Source of the DNA: JAHEFU01 sp041395205
GTDB taxonomy: Bacteria > 4484-113 > JAFGCY01
Direction: 5' to 3'
DNA: 64,000 nucleotides
Assembly: GCA_041395205.1 (NCBI GenBank)
Contig: JAWLAZ010000001.1
Location: 1,240,001-1,304,000 of the forward strand
Part shown: in pieces, positions 9,090-18,179 of the stretch
How positions within the stretch are numbered: position 1 is the first letter of the stretch
How the letters are laid out: each line of letters begins with the position of its first letter
Program-made: the position numbers and the translations under genes
The notes under the pieces: generated by a model
Seen by the model: only the letters and a program-made list of their open reading frames with translations
Told to the model about the DNA's origin: nothing
The model's database searches: none

Positions 9090-12029
9090 ATGACCCAGCT
9101 GCGCCGCCTGGCCTGCATGCTCTGCGTGCTGGCCCTGAGCCTGTTCCTCGCCGCCTGCGGTGGCGGTGGCAACCCATCCCTGCCGGGATCCACGGCTGCG
9201 CCGGAAGTCCCCGAGGGCGTGGACCCCGCGCTCTGGCAGAGCATGCTCACGGAGCTGGAGCAGGTACGCAGTGATGCCGGCCGCACACGCGAGATCAGCA
9301 TGGCTCCGCGCGAGCTGGGCAACCGCGTCACGCAGATCGGCACGGAGGACAGCGGCGACGGCGGCGTGAATGTCGGCTGGTACTACCAGAACACCGGTGA
9401 CTATGACCAGAACGGCCAGGTGACGATCTCCGATCTCACCCCGGTCGGCGTCGGCTTCCAGGCTACGGCCGCCAGCAGCGGCTGGTTCACGAAGGGTGCC
9501 GCCGATGGCGACCACAACGGTGAGGTCAACCTCGCGGACATCACCCCGATCGGTGTGCACTTCGGCAATGCCGTGACCGGCTACATCGTTGAGCACACCA
9601 CCACGCCGCAGTTCCTCGGCAGCTACACGCCCGTGGCGGAGATCCTCTTCAGTGAGGGCACCCCGGTCACGGCCAAGGTCCCCAGTGCCATCAGCCTACC
9701 CACGGAGATCAAGCAGGTCTACTTCGAGGTGCGCATCGACAGCCTCAACCCCGGCGACTCCTACGGGATCCGACCCTACTTCGAGACCAACGGCGTGCGC
9801 GAGCTGGGGATTGCCAGCTACGAGACCAAGCCGCCGGGTGAAAGCATCGGCTGGCCGATGTCCGGTGGTGACACGGGGCATACCTCACTCAGTGACACCT
9901 ACTTCGGCACGCATTCCACGGTGCTCTACAACACCGGCGGCTTCAGCGACGGCTTCAGCAGCCTGCCGGCATACGATGAAAATGACAACTTCTACGTCGG
10001 CACCGCCGACGGCCGCCTGCTCAAGTTCAATGACAGCGGTGCCCAGCTCTGGCAGTACGACCTCGGCTGGCGCGTGAACGACGTGCGCTACTACGGCGGG
10101 GAATTCGGAGTGCTGGCCCTGCATGACAATGGCTACAGCTTCATCAGCAGCGCCGGCGAACTGATCGCCGAACAGCATATCGGCCGCATCCTCAGCCGTC
10201 CGGTGAGCTTCTTCAAGGATGCCGCGACGGAGAACATCGCCGGTGTGACCAGCGCCGGGCTCGTCTTCGGCCTGCACCTCGTCAACGGCAGCGGCGTGCA
10301 GCAGGCCTTCACCCATGAATTCGCGGCCCCGGCCCCCGGCAACATCGTCTCCAGCGGCCTGCGCGTCTTCGTGGTGCTGAAGGGCACGGGCGGTGCTGAC
10401 GACATGCTGGTTTCCGTGGATCTGGCCGGGCTCAATCCGCTCACGCACCAGAGCTCCGCGGGCATCAGCCCCTGGCTGGCAGTGAGCACCGACGAGCGCG
10501 TCTGGGCCAGTCTCGACGGTGCCAGCCTGCAGTCCTGGCTGCCGGACGGCAGCATGGATGCCGCCGCAGTGCCCGCCGCCGGCGTCTGGGGCAGCTTCAT
10601 CGCCGACACCAGCCAGGACCGCCTGCTGATTGCCAACGACGATTCAGGCTCCTGGAGCATCGTGGACTGGAGCACGGCGACCGACAGCGAAACCGACAGC
10701 CAGCCCGTCGACCAGCCCGTGCTGCGCCTGCTGGACAGCGGTGCAACGGTCGCCGCGCTGTTCGGCGACGGCAGCCTGCGCTCCTTTGACAACATCCTCA
10801 CCCAGCGCTGGAGCGTGAACCCCGTGCTCGACATGCAGCGGCTGGATGACGTGCGCATCGACTTCAACCCGGCCTTCGGCAGCGACGGGCTGGTCAGCCT
10901 GATCAGCACGCCGCGGCTCAGTGCGCTTGACAACGCCGACGGCGCCGTGGAGCTGGACCGCGGTGAGCGCCTGAACGAGGCCCGCCTGAACATCGCGATG
11001 CAGTCCGGCAACGCCCAGCTGCTGGGCCGGCTGGTGAACAACCTGGATGGCCAGCTGCAGCTGACGGATGCCCCGCAGACCGTGCTCGGAGGCCCGCTCA
11101 GCGCCAGCGGCGTGCGCGCCACCTCCTCCGTGCTGACGGTGATTCCGCTCAGCCCCACCGAGAACCGCCGCCGCCTCGCCGTGAGCTTCCGCCCGGACAT
11201 CCCGGAGTTCGAGGCCAACCGCGTTGCGGATGGACTGCGCGGTTTCTCCGGCACTGACTCCACCTGCGGCGTGGCCGTCTATGAGGAGGACGGCAAGCTG
11301 GCCTGGGATGAATTCTTTGACAACGAAGTGATCGGCGCGCCGAGCTTCAGCTTCCGCCGCCTGCTGTTCTGCAGCACGAACAGCGTGGACAGCACGCACC
11401 GCATGTTCTGCCTGACCGAGGCCACCGGTGCCGAGCTCTGGAGCGCACCGCTGGACAGCGCGGCGGCCGCCGTGCCCGTCGCCGATGACGACGCCCAGGC
11501 CTATGTGGTCACGGAAAGCGGTACCGTGCATAAGCTCAATGAGCAGGGCCAGGACGTCTGGGAGGAGAGCCACCCCCTGCCCACGACGGGCCTGCTGCTG
11601 CACTCCGGCCTGCTGCTCTACGGCACGGCGGACGGGATCGTGGCAATTGACATCAGTGACGGCTCATTGGCCTGGAGCGAGAACCTGCCAGGCGGGCTGG
11701 ATGCCACGCCCGCGCTCAACTCGCTCGGCAGCCTGGCCTGCGTGACGACGGATGGGGACCTCTACCTCGTGGACCATGTGGCTGCCGACCACACTCCGCA
11801 GCTGCTCTTCGACGGCGAGGGCCGGGCGGAGTCGCAGCCGGTCTGCGACGGCAGCGGGCTGGTGGCCTGGCTGACAACGGACGGGATCCTGCACTGCTCG
11901 GATCTCGGTGGCAACCTGCTGTATGAGCTCGACACCTACTCGACTTTCCGCCAGGAGCTCTCGGTCGGCCCGGACGGCACGCTTTACGCCGTGGACGAAC
12001 TGGGCCGGGTGGCGGTGATCGGGCAGTGA
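9090..12029 (+). CDS. Large lipoprotein with dockerin-like repeats and a PQQ/WD-type propeller
   Basis: 979 residues. The lipobox LFLAACGGGG is followed by a short linker. Two EF-hand-like dockerin repeats lie around residues 105-160 (DYDQNGQVTISDLTPVGVGF and DGDHNGEVNLADITPIGVHF). The remaining 700 residues are repeated beta strands with YVGTADGRLLKFN and YGTADGIVAIDI units, typical of PQQ-like propellers. It is probably anchored on the outer surface and binds proteins or polymers. The start at 9090 has GGAG 6 nt upstream; an upstream in-frame ATG lacks a signal peptide. No cohesin partner is seen in the window. Confidence 0.82.
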   Translation: MTQLRRLACMLCVLALSLFLAACGGGGNPSLPGSTAAPEVPEGVDPALWQSMLTELEQVRSDAGRTREISMAPRELGNRVTQIGTEDSGDGGVNVGWYYQNTGDYDQNGQVTISDLTPVGVGFQATAASSGWFTKGAADGDHNGEVNLADITPIGVHFGNAVTGYIVEHTTTPQFLGSYTPVAEILFSEGTPVTAKVPSAISLPTEIKQVYFEVRIDSLNPGDSYGIRPYFETNGVRELGIASYETKPPGESIGWPMSGGDTGHTSLSDTYFGTHSTVLYNTGGFSDGFSSLPAYDENDNFYVGTADGRLLKFNDSGAQLWQYDLGWRVNDVRYYGGEFGVLALHDNGYSFISSAGELIAEQHIGRILSRPVSFFKDAATENIAGVTSAGLVFGLHLVNGSGVQQAFTHEFAAPAPGNIVSSGLRVFVVLKGTGGADDMLVSVDLAGLNPLTHQSSAGISPWLAVSTDERVWASLDGASLQSWLPDGSMDAAAVPAAGVWGSFIADTSQDRLLIANDDSGSWSIVDWSTATDSETDSQPVDQPVLRLLDSGATVAALFGDGSLRSFDNILTQRWSVNPVLDMQRLDDVRIDFNPAFGSDGLVSLISTPRLSALDNADGAVELDRGERLNEARLNIAMQSGNAQLLGRLVNNLDGQLQLTDAPQTVLGGPLSASGVRATSSVLTVIPLSPTENRRRLAVSFRPDIPEFEANRVADGLRGFSGTDSTCGVAVYEEDGKLAWDEFFDNEVIGAPSFSFRRLLFCSTNSVDSTHRMFCLTEATGAELWSAPLDSAAAAVPVADDDAQAYVVTESGTVHKLNEQGQDVWEESHPLPTTGLLLHSGLLLYGTADGIVAIDISDGSLAWSENLPGGLDATPALNSLGSLACVTTDGDLYLVDHVAADHTPQLLFDGEGRAESQPVCDGSGLVAWLTTDGILHCSDLGGNLLYELDTYSTFRQELSVGPDGTLYAVDELGRVAVIGQ

Positions 12030-12087
12030 TGGAGGCGGAGGTGCGTAACTGGCTTGCGCACAATGGAATGTGAGCTCTCCGCAGTGT

Positions 12088-12420
12088 CTGGTCAGCTGTT
12101 CACTGTTCACTGTTTAGTGTTTACTGTTCACTGATCAAGCGGCCCCTCCATGCGCCAAGGACCGGCGGCGCCCCGCGACGCCTGCACGCGAGCGGGTACT
12201 TCGTACGCAGGATGATCCGCGAGCAAGGGAATGTTGCCAGTTCATGCTGATATGCGAACTGTGTAGCGATCTCTCCCAGGCGCGGCAGGACCGCGCCGGT
12301 CCTATTCACAGTTCACGGTTTACGCATCACTGTTCACTGACAACTGCCCACTGCCCACTCAACACTGCCCACTGCCCACTCACCACTGCCCACTGATCCC
12401 CGGTCCCTCGTCCCTGTTGC

Positions 12421-12421
<1 letters not shown>
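12088..12421. repeat. Two heptanucleotide-period arrays in the 390-nt gap before purQ
   Basis: At 12088-12136 the sequence reads as successive 7-mers of the GTTCACT class. At 12304-12421 it passes through GTTCACT, GCCCACT and CAACACT units into a GTCCCTG class that runs to the purQ stop codon. Between them, 12279-12297 is a 7-bp hairpin (GGCGCGG-CAGGA-CCGCGCC). I see no gene in the gap. Confidence 0.7.
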
Positions 12422-13118
<697 letters not shown>

Positions 13119-13122
<4 letters not shown>

Positions 13123-13370
13123 AGCTGGTTCACGCTCACTTCGTAGTCCTCGGTGATCGGGTTCACCAGCAGCGCCTTGCACATCTCATTGATGCGCGCG
13201 CGGGCCGCATCGGCGCTGTCCGCCTCAAGCTGCAGCGTCATGTACTTGCCGACGCGCACCTCGCTTGCACCCTCGAAGTGCAGGCGGGCCAGGCTGCGGC
13301 CGATGGCATCGCCCTCGGGGTCGAGGATGTCGCTTCTGGGACTGATGATGATCTCGCATGCGAACTGCAT
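13119..13370 (-). CDS. purS: Phosphoribosylformylglycinamidine synthase subunit PurS
   Basis: 83 residues, the usual PurS length. Family features are ILDPEGDAIGRSLARLHF, VRVGKYMTLQLEA and a C-terminal MCKALLVNPITEDYEV. PurS bridges PurL and PurQ in the small-subunit form of FGAM synthase. The ATG at 13370 has no Shine-Dalgarno but a GATAAT box 6 nt upstream, suggesting a leaderless purSQ message. Confidence 0.93.
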
Positions 13371-13376
13371 GCGCGA

Positions 13377-13382
13377 ATTATC
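13377..13382 (-). promoter_or_regulatory. -10 box of the leaderless purSQ message
   Basis: On the minus strand GATAAT is followed by 6 nt and then the purS ATG. Confidence 0.4.
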
Positions 13383-13473
13383 CCATCTGCTGGGGCCTGC
13401 CGCCAGCCTGCGTGCGCGGATTTCACCGGGAAAGCGCATGCCGTGGGCCCGCCGCGTGTAAAGTGAATGCGCC

Positions 13474-14289
13474 ATGCCCGCCCGTCTCAGCCACAGCCTC
13501 GAGATCCTCAGCCTGGGCTGGCACTTCGCCCTGCAGCGTCTCAAGACGGACATGGCCTACCCCTGGGACTTCATCTCCGAAACCGCTGCCAACATGCTCT
13601 ACAGCGTGATCCAGCTGTTCTTCTTCTGGACGATCTTCCAGCATGTGCCGGACATCCGCGGCTACAGCCTGCCGCAGATCGTGCTGATCTGGGGCCTGGC
13701 GGAGCTGAGCTGGGGCTGGCTCTCCGTGCTCTTCCTGCGCACCGCCAACAGCCTGGCGGACAGCTACATCGTGGAGGCCAACCTCGACCGCGTACTGATC
13801 CGCCCGCTGCCCCCGCTCTGGCAGCTGCTCTCCGAGAATGTCAACTTCCAGGACCTGAGCGTGCTCCTCAAGGGCTATGTGCTGATCATCTGGGCCATGC
13901 TGCACTGCGGCCTGCCGCTGGGGCCGGGCAGCCTGCTGCTGGCGAGCCTGCTCGGCCTGGCCGGCGGCTGCATCCTCGGGGCCATGCACCTGCTGAGCGC
14001 GGCGCTGGCCTTCTGGATCAAGGACCGCAACGGCTACAACGGCCTGATGTTCGAGTTCGGCGAGGCCGTGCGCTACCCGATGCGGATCTACCCCGCCGGT
14101 GTGCGCAGCTTCTTCACCTTCGTGATCCCCTTCGCCTACACTGCGGCCTATCCGGCGGACTACATGCTAGAGCATGCACGCCGCCCCGGCCTGCTCTGGG
14201 AACTGCCACTGGTGCTGGGCCTGCTCGGCCTGGCGGTGAGCCATGTCTACAACCGGGGCTTTAAGCGCTATGAAAGCGCGGGCAGCTAA
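13474..14289 (+). CDS. ABC-2 family permease (DUF990-like)
   Basis: 271 residues with about six transmembrane helices. It resembles ABC-2 export permeases of the DUF990 group: an N-terminal cytoplasmic stretch, MLYSVIQLFFFWTIF, the conserved YPMRIYPAG segment, and a C-terminal helix ending in YNRGFKRYESAGS. Such permeases work with a partner permease and an ATPase, neither of which is in the window. It is divergent from purS. Its stop shares bases with the stop of the convergent gene (CTAA at 14286-14289). Confidence 0.8.
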   Translation: MPARLSHSLEILSLGWHFALQRLKTDMAYPWDFISETAANMLYSVIQLFFFWTIFQHVPDIRGYSLPQIVLIWGLAELSWGWLSVLFLRTANSLADSYIVEANLDRVLIRPLPPLWQLLSENVNFQDLSVLLKGYVLIIWAMLHCGLPLGPGSLLLASLLGLAGGCILGAMHLLSAALAFWIKDRNGYNGLMFEFGEAVRYPMRIYPAGVRSFFTFVIPFAYTAAYPADYMLEHARRPGLLWELPLVLGLLGLAVSHVYNRGFKRYESAGS

Positions 14290-15260
14290 CCCTGGCCGGC
14301 AATGCGCTGCTGCGCCTCGTACATGTCGGGGAGCATCCTGTTGTTGATGAAGCTGAACAGATGCGCATCCCGCACAGGGGCAGTCTGCTCGCTGAGCTCC
14401 GTACCGTCATAGTTGAAAATGCCGATGATCTCACCTCCGGCATTGCGGAACTGGAACACACCGGCGGATCGATTTTCCTGAGTTCTGGCCCTGAATCCCT
14501 GTCCCGTCTCCGCGCTGGCCCAGCCCTTGCGGCTCATGTCATCATAGATCGCCTGCCAGCGTTCCGCTCCGAACAGCTCGTTGACGGTATTCGCAGGTCC
14601 GGCCAGCTGCACGCCCGCGCCACTTAACAGGTAGTAGGACGGGGGGCTGGCAGGGACGTCATATGCCGCATCCGGCCTGTGCTCTTCCTCACCGGGAAGG
14701 CCGATCGTGATCACGCTACCAGTATCCGTGAACATTGACTTCGGGGGCGGATTGTCCGCCAGCCAGGCGGGGATCTGCGGGAAGTACTGGGCCCTGATCA
14801 GCTGCAGCCTGTCCCGGTGTGACTCGGCCAGAGCCGTGTCCATCTGCCCCTTCGCGGAAATCGAATACAGCGGCTGATCTTCCAGTGCGGGGTATCTGCC
14901 ACTGCTCTTCAGTGCTTCTGCGGTGTGGAGCTGCACATAGACCGGGATCATGTAGCCAGCTTCCGTCACATAGGCCAGCTCACCCGTTTCATACTCGGCC
15001 TGCTCATGGAGCTCGGAAGGATCAGCCAGGGCATGCTCCAGAATCCAGCTGTCAATTTCGCTGTACTGGCCGGCATAGGGGTTGCCGGGACTGTCCAGCG
15101 GCAGGACTGCAATGGAATGCTGTGCCAGACGATCAAAGGCCCGCGCTTCGACCATCACCTTGAGCGCTACGGCGGGCTCGGTCGTGGGACGGCTGGTGGC
15201 CGCAGTACTGGCCAGGAGCACAATCGCCAGCAGGGGCAGGACAGCACAGATCTTTTGCAT
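14286..15260 (-). CDS. Exported protein of unknown function
   Basis: 324 residues with a signal peptide (ICAVLPLLAIVLLASTAATS). The mature part has no Cys-rich or catalytic signature I recognise. It includes YYLLSGAGVQLAGPANTV and a C-terminal IFNYDGTELSEQ region. The start at 15260 has GGAGAAGC upstream; a longer in-frame start would place the signal peptide internally. The gene has a 90-nt leader containing an intrinsic-terminator-like hairpin, so it may be controlled by attenuation. Function unknown. Confidence 0.7.
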   Translation of the reverse strand: MQKICAVLPLLAIVLLASTAATSRPTTEPAVALKVMVEARAFDRLAQHSIAVLPLDSPGNPYAGQYSEIDSWILEHALADPSELHEQAEYETGELAYVTEAGYMIPVYVQLHTAEALKSSGRYPALEDQPLYSISAKGQMDTALAESHRDRLQLIRAQYFPQIPAWLADNPPPKSMFTDTGSVITIGLPGEEEHRPDAAYDVPASPPSYYLLSGAGVQLAGPANTVNELFGAERWQAIYDDMSRKGWASAETGQGFRARTQENRSAGVFQFRNAGGEIIGIFNYDGTELSEQTAPVRDAHLFSFINNRMLPDMYEAQQRIAGQG

Positions 15261-15351
15261 ATGCTTCTCCGGATCGCTTGCTGGGTAGATATTAACTGGA
15301 TGCCGCCCCAATGGCAAAGCGGGCATGTCCCAGGTCCGGCAACTTCCGGGC

Positions 15352-15377
15352 AAAAAAAACCTCCGGTTACCCGGAGG
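15352..15377 (-). terminator. Terminator-like hairpin upstream of the 15260 start (possible attenuator)
   Basis: On the minus strand CCTCCGG-GTAA-CCGGAGG is followed by eight T. No minus-strand gene ends nearby, but the hairpin lies 92 nt before the ATG at 15260. The rest of 15378-15547 holds an AT-rich heptamer stretch (15477-15511, TTAGTTG/TTAGTTC class) and no gene. Confidence 0.6.
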
Positions 15378-15547
15378 CCGCTGTAGGGGGAATAATTACT
15401 GGTCGACGACACCATTCAATGTCATCGCTAAGAAAGACCAGCTTGCGCGGAAAAGGTTCCAGGGAAACTCCGAGATGTTAGCGATTAGTTGATTAGTTCT
15501 TAGTTAGTTACATCCACCAGCGAGACATTACTCATGTTGGATTGCAT

Positions 15548-15575
15548 TTGACTTTTAATGGAAATATGGTACTAT
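15548..15575 (+). promoter_or_regulatory. Sigma70-type promoter
   Basis: TTGACT (15548-15553), a 16-nt spacer and TACTAT (15570-15575). The ATG of the next gene lies 8 nt after the -10 box, so the message would be nearly leaderless. Confidence 0.6.
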
Positions 15576-15583
15576 ACAAATGT

Positions 15584-15985
15584 ATGAGTAGTAACAGGAA
15601 CATATTATCCCACCGCGATTTACATGTATGGCAGAGGTCCATCCAGTTAGCCTTGTGTGCTTATCATTACAGCTCCGCTTTCCCCCGCAGCGAGACCTAC
15701 GGTCTGACCAGCCAGCTCCGCAGGGCCAGCATTTCGATTGCTGCCAATATCGCTGAAGGAAATGGCAGGAAAACCGCCCGGGACTATGCTCACTTCCTTG
15801 CAATGGCGATCGGATCTACGAGGGAGGTGGACACCCTGCTGGTCATGGCAGAGGAACTGGAATATGGCAATAGGCAACAGCTGCAGGAATGTCAGAAACT
15901 GCTTGATGAAGTCGGCAGGATGCTGAATGTCGTTCATGCCACGATTGACGCCAGGGCACAGATGGAAACCAGACGAAGCAGGTGA
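15584..15985 (+). CDS. Four-helix-bundle protein (23S rRNA intervening-sequence/S23 family)
   Basis: 133 residues. The family pattern is clear: HRDLHVWQRSIQLA, then FPRSETYGLTSQLRRASISI, AANIAEGNGRKTARDYAHFL, and a final helix with DEVGRMLNVV. Relatives are encoded in 23S rRNA intervening sequences or as free genes, and the Avd protein of diversity-generating retroelements shares the fold. No rRNA or reverse transcriptase is in the window, so the role is open. The promoter is immediately upstream. The gene sits between two repeat-filled gaps. Confidence 0.85.
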   Translation: MSSNRNILSHRDLHVWQRSIQLALCAYHYSSAFPRSETYGLTSQLRRASISIAANIAEGNGRKTARDYAHFLAMAIGSTREVDTLLVMAEELEYGNRQQLQECQKLLDEVGRMLNVVHATIDARAQMETRRSR

Positions 15986-16036
15986 ATTCAGGCTATGATT
16001 TTCCGTCCCGCTCTTGCTGCCAACCACGGCCCGGGC

Positions 16037-16473
16037 ATTGATACTAAGAACTAAGAACTGACAACTGACAACTTTCTACACGGACTGGCGTCCGGGACAG
16101 CGCCTTGAAGGCGCCGCTACAGCAGGAATTTCTGCCAACTGCCAACTGCCTACTGACCACTGACTTCTGACAACTTCCTCCCGGACTGGCGTCCGGGACG
16201 GCGCCTTGAAGGCGCCGCTACAGCAGGTATTTTGCCTTCTGCCTTCTGCCTACTGCCTTCTGCCTATTGCCAACTACCAACTACTTTCTGACAACTAAGA
16301 ACTAATAACTCACAACTAATAACTCACTGCCACTCAGATGCGAGTCCGGCGCCTTGAAGGCGCCGCTACAGCAGGTATTTCTGCCAACTGCCAACTGCCC
16401 ACTGCCAACTGCCAACTGCCCACTGCCAACTGCCACCTGCCTACTGCCCACTGCCCACTCCCCGCTGTTCCCC
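16037..16473. repeat. Composite repeat region: heptamer arrays and three copies of a REP-like hairpin
   Basis: The gap between the four-helix-bundle gene and folP holds no gene. It alternates 7-nt-period arrays (CTAAGAA/CTGACAA at 16040-16080, CTGCCAA/CTGCCTT at 16128-16338, CTGCCCA at 16381-16465) with a hairpin element. The hairpin GGCGCC-TTGAA-GGCGCC followed by GCTACAGCAGG occurs at 16100, 16199 and 16347. The first two copies are preceded by a second hairpin around TGGC (best at 16180-16197, CCCGGAC/GTCCGGG). Confidence 0.75.
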
Positions 16474-16481
16474 GCCTGGCC

Positions 16482-17345
16482 TCAGGCCAGGCCACGCAGT
16501 CCCATCCAGACATTGATCATCTGCCGTGCCGTCGCCGCATCATGCACGCGGTGGATCATCACGCCCTGGTTCAGGAGCTCCCAGATCACGCCGAGCGTCC
16601 CGCTCACGCGCCGCTCCGTTTCCTGCTCCCCGCTCAGTTCGCCGATGAAGCGCTTCAGGCTCACGCCGTAGAGCAGCGGCCGCCCCAGATCGAGGAAGCT
16701 GCGGGCCCAGGTGATCAGGTCCAGGTTGTCACCCATGCGCTTGCCGAAGCCGATTCCCGGGTCCAGCACCACGCGCTCACGGGCGATCCCGGCCCGTTCC
16801 AGCCGCGCAAGCTCGCGCTCGAAGAAGCCGCGGATCTCCTGATGGCAGTTGTCATAACTGGGTTCCTGCTGCATCGTCTCCGGCGTGCCCTGCATGTGCA
16901 TCAGCACGTAGCCGCAGTCGCAGCACGCCACGAGCTCCGTCAGCTGCGGGTCCAGCGCTCCGGCGGAGATGTCATTCACGGCATCCGCCCCGGCCGCCAG
17001 CGCGGCGCGCGCCACCTCCGCGTGGTAGGTGTCAATCGTGATCGGCACCGCCGCATCCAGACGGCGCAGTTCCTCGATCACCGGGACCACGCGCCGCAGT
17101 TCCTCGGCCGCGCCGACCCGCGCACTGCCCGGGCGCGTGCTCTGCCCGCCCACGTCGAGGATGTCCGGGCCCTGCTCCAGCACCATGCTGAGCTGGGCGC
17201 GGCGCTCGCCGGACTCCGTTGCCAGCCGGCTGCCCGGGTGGAAGCTGTCCGGCGTGGCGTTGATGATCGCCATCACCCGCGGCCGCGAGCAGTCCAGCAG
17301 CCGTCCGCCGGCCAGTTGCCAGTTTCCGCTGAGCACCACGCTCAC
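16482..17345 (-). CDS. folP: Dihydropteroate synthase
   Basis: 287 residues. Joins pterin pyrophosphate and p-aminobenzoate in folate synthesis. TIM-barrel motifs appear in order: MAIINATPDSFHPGS, ILDVGGQSTRPGS, TIDTYHAEVA, VNDISAG, VLMHMQGTPETMQ, VLDPGIGFGKR, GVSLKRFIG and a final HRVHDAA. The loop that usually reads SRK reads SLK here; the Lys is kept and the Arg lost. The start overlaps the folE stop by 4 nt, so the pair is translationally coupled. Confidence 0.94.
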   Translation of the reverse strand: MSVVLSGNWQLAGGRLLDCSRPRVMAIINATPDSFHPGSRLATESGERRAQLSMVLEQGPDILDVGGQSTRPGSARVGAAEELRRVVPVIEELRRLDAAVPITIDTYHAEVARAALAAGADAVNDISAGALDPQLTELVACCDCGYVLMHMQGTPETMQQEPSYDNCHQEIRGFFERELARLERAGIARERVVLDPGIGFGKRMGDNLDLITWARSFLDLGRPLLYGVSLKRFIGELSGEQETERRVSGTLGVIWELLNQGVMIHRVHDAATARQMINVWMGLRGLA

Positions 17346-17920
17346 GAGCGGCCTCCGGCGATCAGCGTGAACAGTTCATTGCGCGTGGCCTCGCGCTCCT
17401 TGATCAGGCCGCGCAGCGCGCTCGTGGTGATCAGGCTGCCGGGCGCGCGCACGCCGCGCATCTCCATGCACATGTGGCGGGCCTCCACGACCACGGCGCA
17501 GCCCATCGGGCTGAGCTTCTCCATCAGCAGGTCCGCCATTTCGCCGGTCAGGCGCTCCTGCACCTGCGGCCGCGCCGCCAGCGCCTTGAAGCTGCGCACC
17601 ACCTTGGAAAGCCCGGTGATCCGCCCGTCGGGGATGTAGGCGATGTGCGCCCAGCCGAAGAAGGGCATCAGGTGATGCTCGCACATCGAGAAGAACTTCA
17701 CGTCGCGGAACAGCACGAGCTCGCGGAACTCCTGGTCGAACTGGGTCTCGAGGTGGATCCCCGGGTCCTCGTGCATCCCGGAGAAGATCTCCGTGTACAT
17801 GCGCGCCACGCGGTCCGGCGTGCCCTGCAGGCCATCGCGGCCGGGGTCCTCGCCGATGGCGGCGATCAGTTCACGCACGGCGGCCTCGACGCGCGCCTGG
17901 TCAATCGGGGTTGGGGACAT
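17342..17920 (-). CDS. folE: GTP cyclohydrolase I
   Basis: 192 residues. Catalyses the first step of pterin/folate synthesis from GTP. The zinc-binding site is in FFSMCEHHLMPFFG, followed by GLSKVVRSFKALAARPQVQE and a second conserved Cys in EARHMCMEMRGV. Length is typical of the bacterial enzyme. It overlaps folP (ATGA), giving a two-gene folate operon. The ATG has no SD but a perfect TATAAT 6 nt upstream, the clearest leaderless start in the window. Confidence 0.96.
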   Translation of the reverse strand: MSPTPIDQARVEAAVRELIAAIGEDPGRDGLQGTPDRVARMYTEIFSGMHEDPGIHLETQFDQEFRELVLFRDVKFFSMCEHHLMPFFGWAHIAYIPDGRITGLSKVVRSFKALAARPQVQERLTGEMADLLMEKLSPMGCAVVVEARHMCMEMRGVRAPGSLITTSALRGLIKEREATRNELFTLIAGGRS

Positions 17921-17926
17921 GGGGAA

Positions 17927-17932
17927 ATTATA
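17927..17932 (-). promoter_or_regulatory. -10 box of the leaderless folE-folP message
   Basis: On the minus strand TATAAT-TTCCCC-ATG places the expected transcription start at the folE start codon. Confidence 0.55.
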
Positions 17933-17935
17933 GGG

Positions 17936-18064
17936 GAAAGGCAGCAGGGACCGGGGACCGGGGATCAGGGACCGGGGATCGGGGATCAGGGGATCAGGGG
18001 ATCAGGGGATCAGGGATCAGGGATCAGGGACCAGGGATCAGGGACCGGGGACCGGGGACCGGGA
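17936..18064. repeat. Array of the GGGGACC/GGGGATC heptamer class
   Basis: About 18 degenerate units alternate between GGGGACC, GGGGATC and AGGGATC, with occasional 8-nt units. The complementary class (GGTCCCT/GGTCCCC) reappears at 18123-18180 up to the stop of the next gene. Confidence 0.75.
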
Positions 18065-18076
18065 AGCCGTGCGCAC

Positions 18077-18103
18077 AAAAAAGGGAGGCCCGCAGGCCTC
18101 CCT
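18077..18103 (-). terminator. Rho-independent terminator of the subtilase-like gene
   Basis: On the minus strand GGGAGGCC-TGCG-GGCCTCCC is followed by six T, 77 nt after the stop of the gene at 18180-20546. Confidence 0.8.
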
Positions 18104-18179
18104 CCTTGAATCAGCTTGAGTTCACTGCTCCCTGGAACCCGGTACCCTTATCCGGTCCCTGGTCCCCGGTCCCAGGTCC

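Noticed and set aside
15584..15985. Avd component of a diversity-generating retroelement
   Set aside because: No reverse transcriptase, template repeat or variable repeat is visible; only the four-helix fold is shared.
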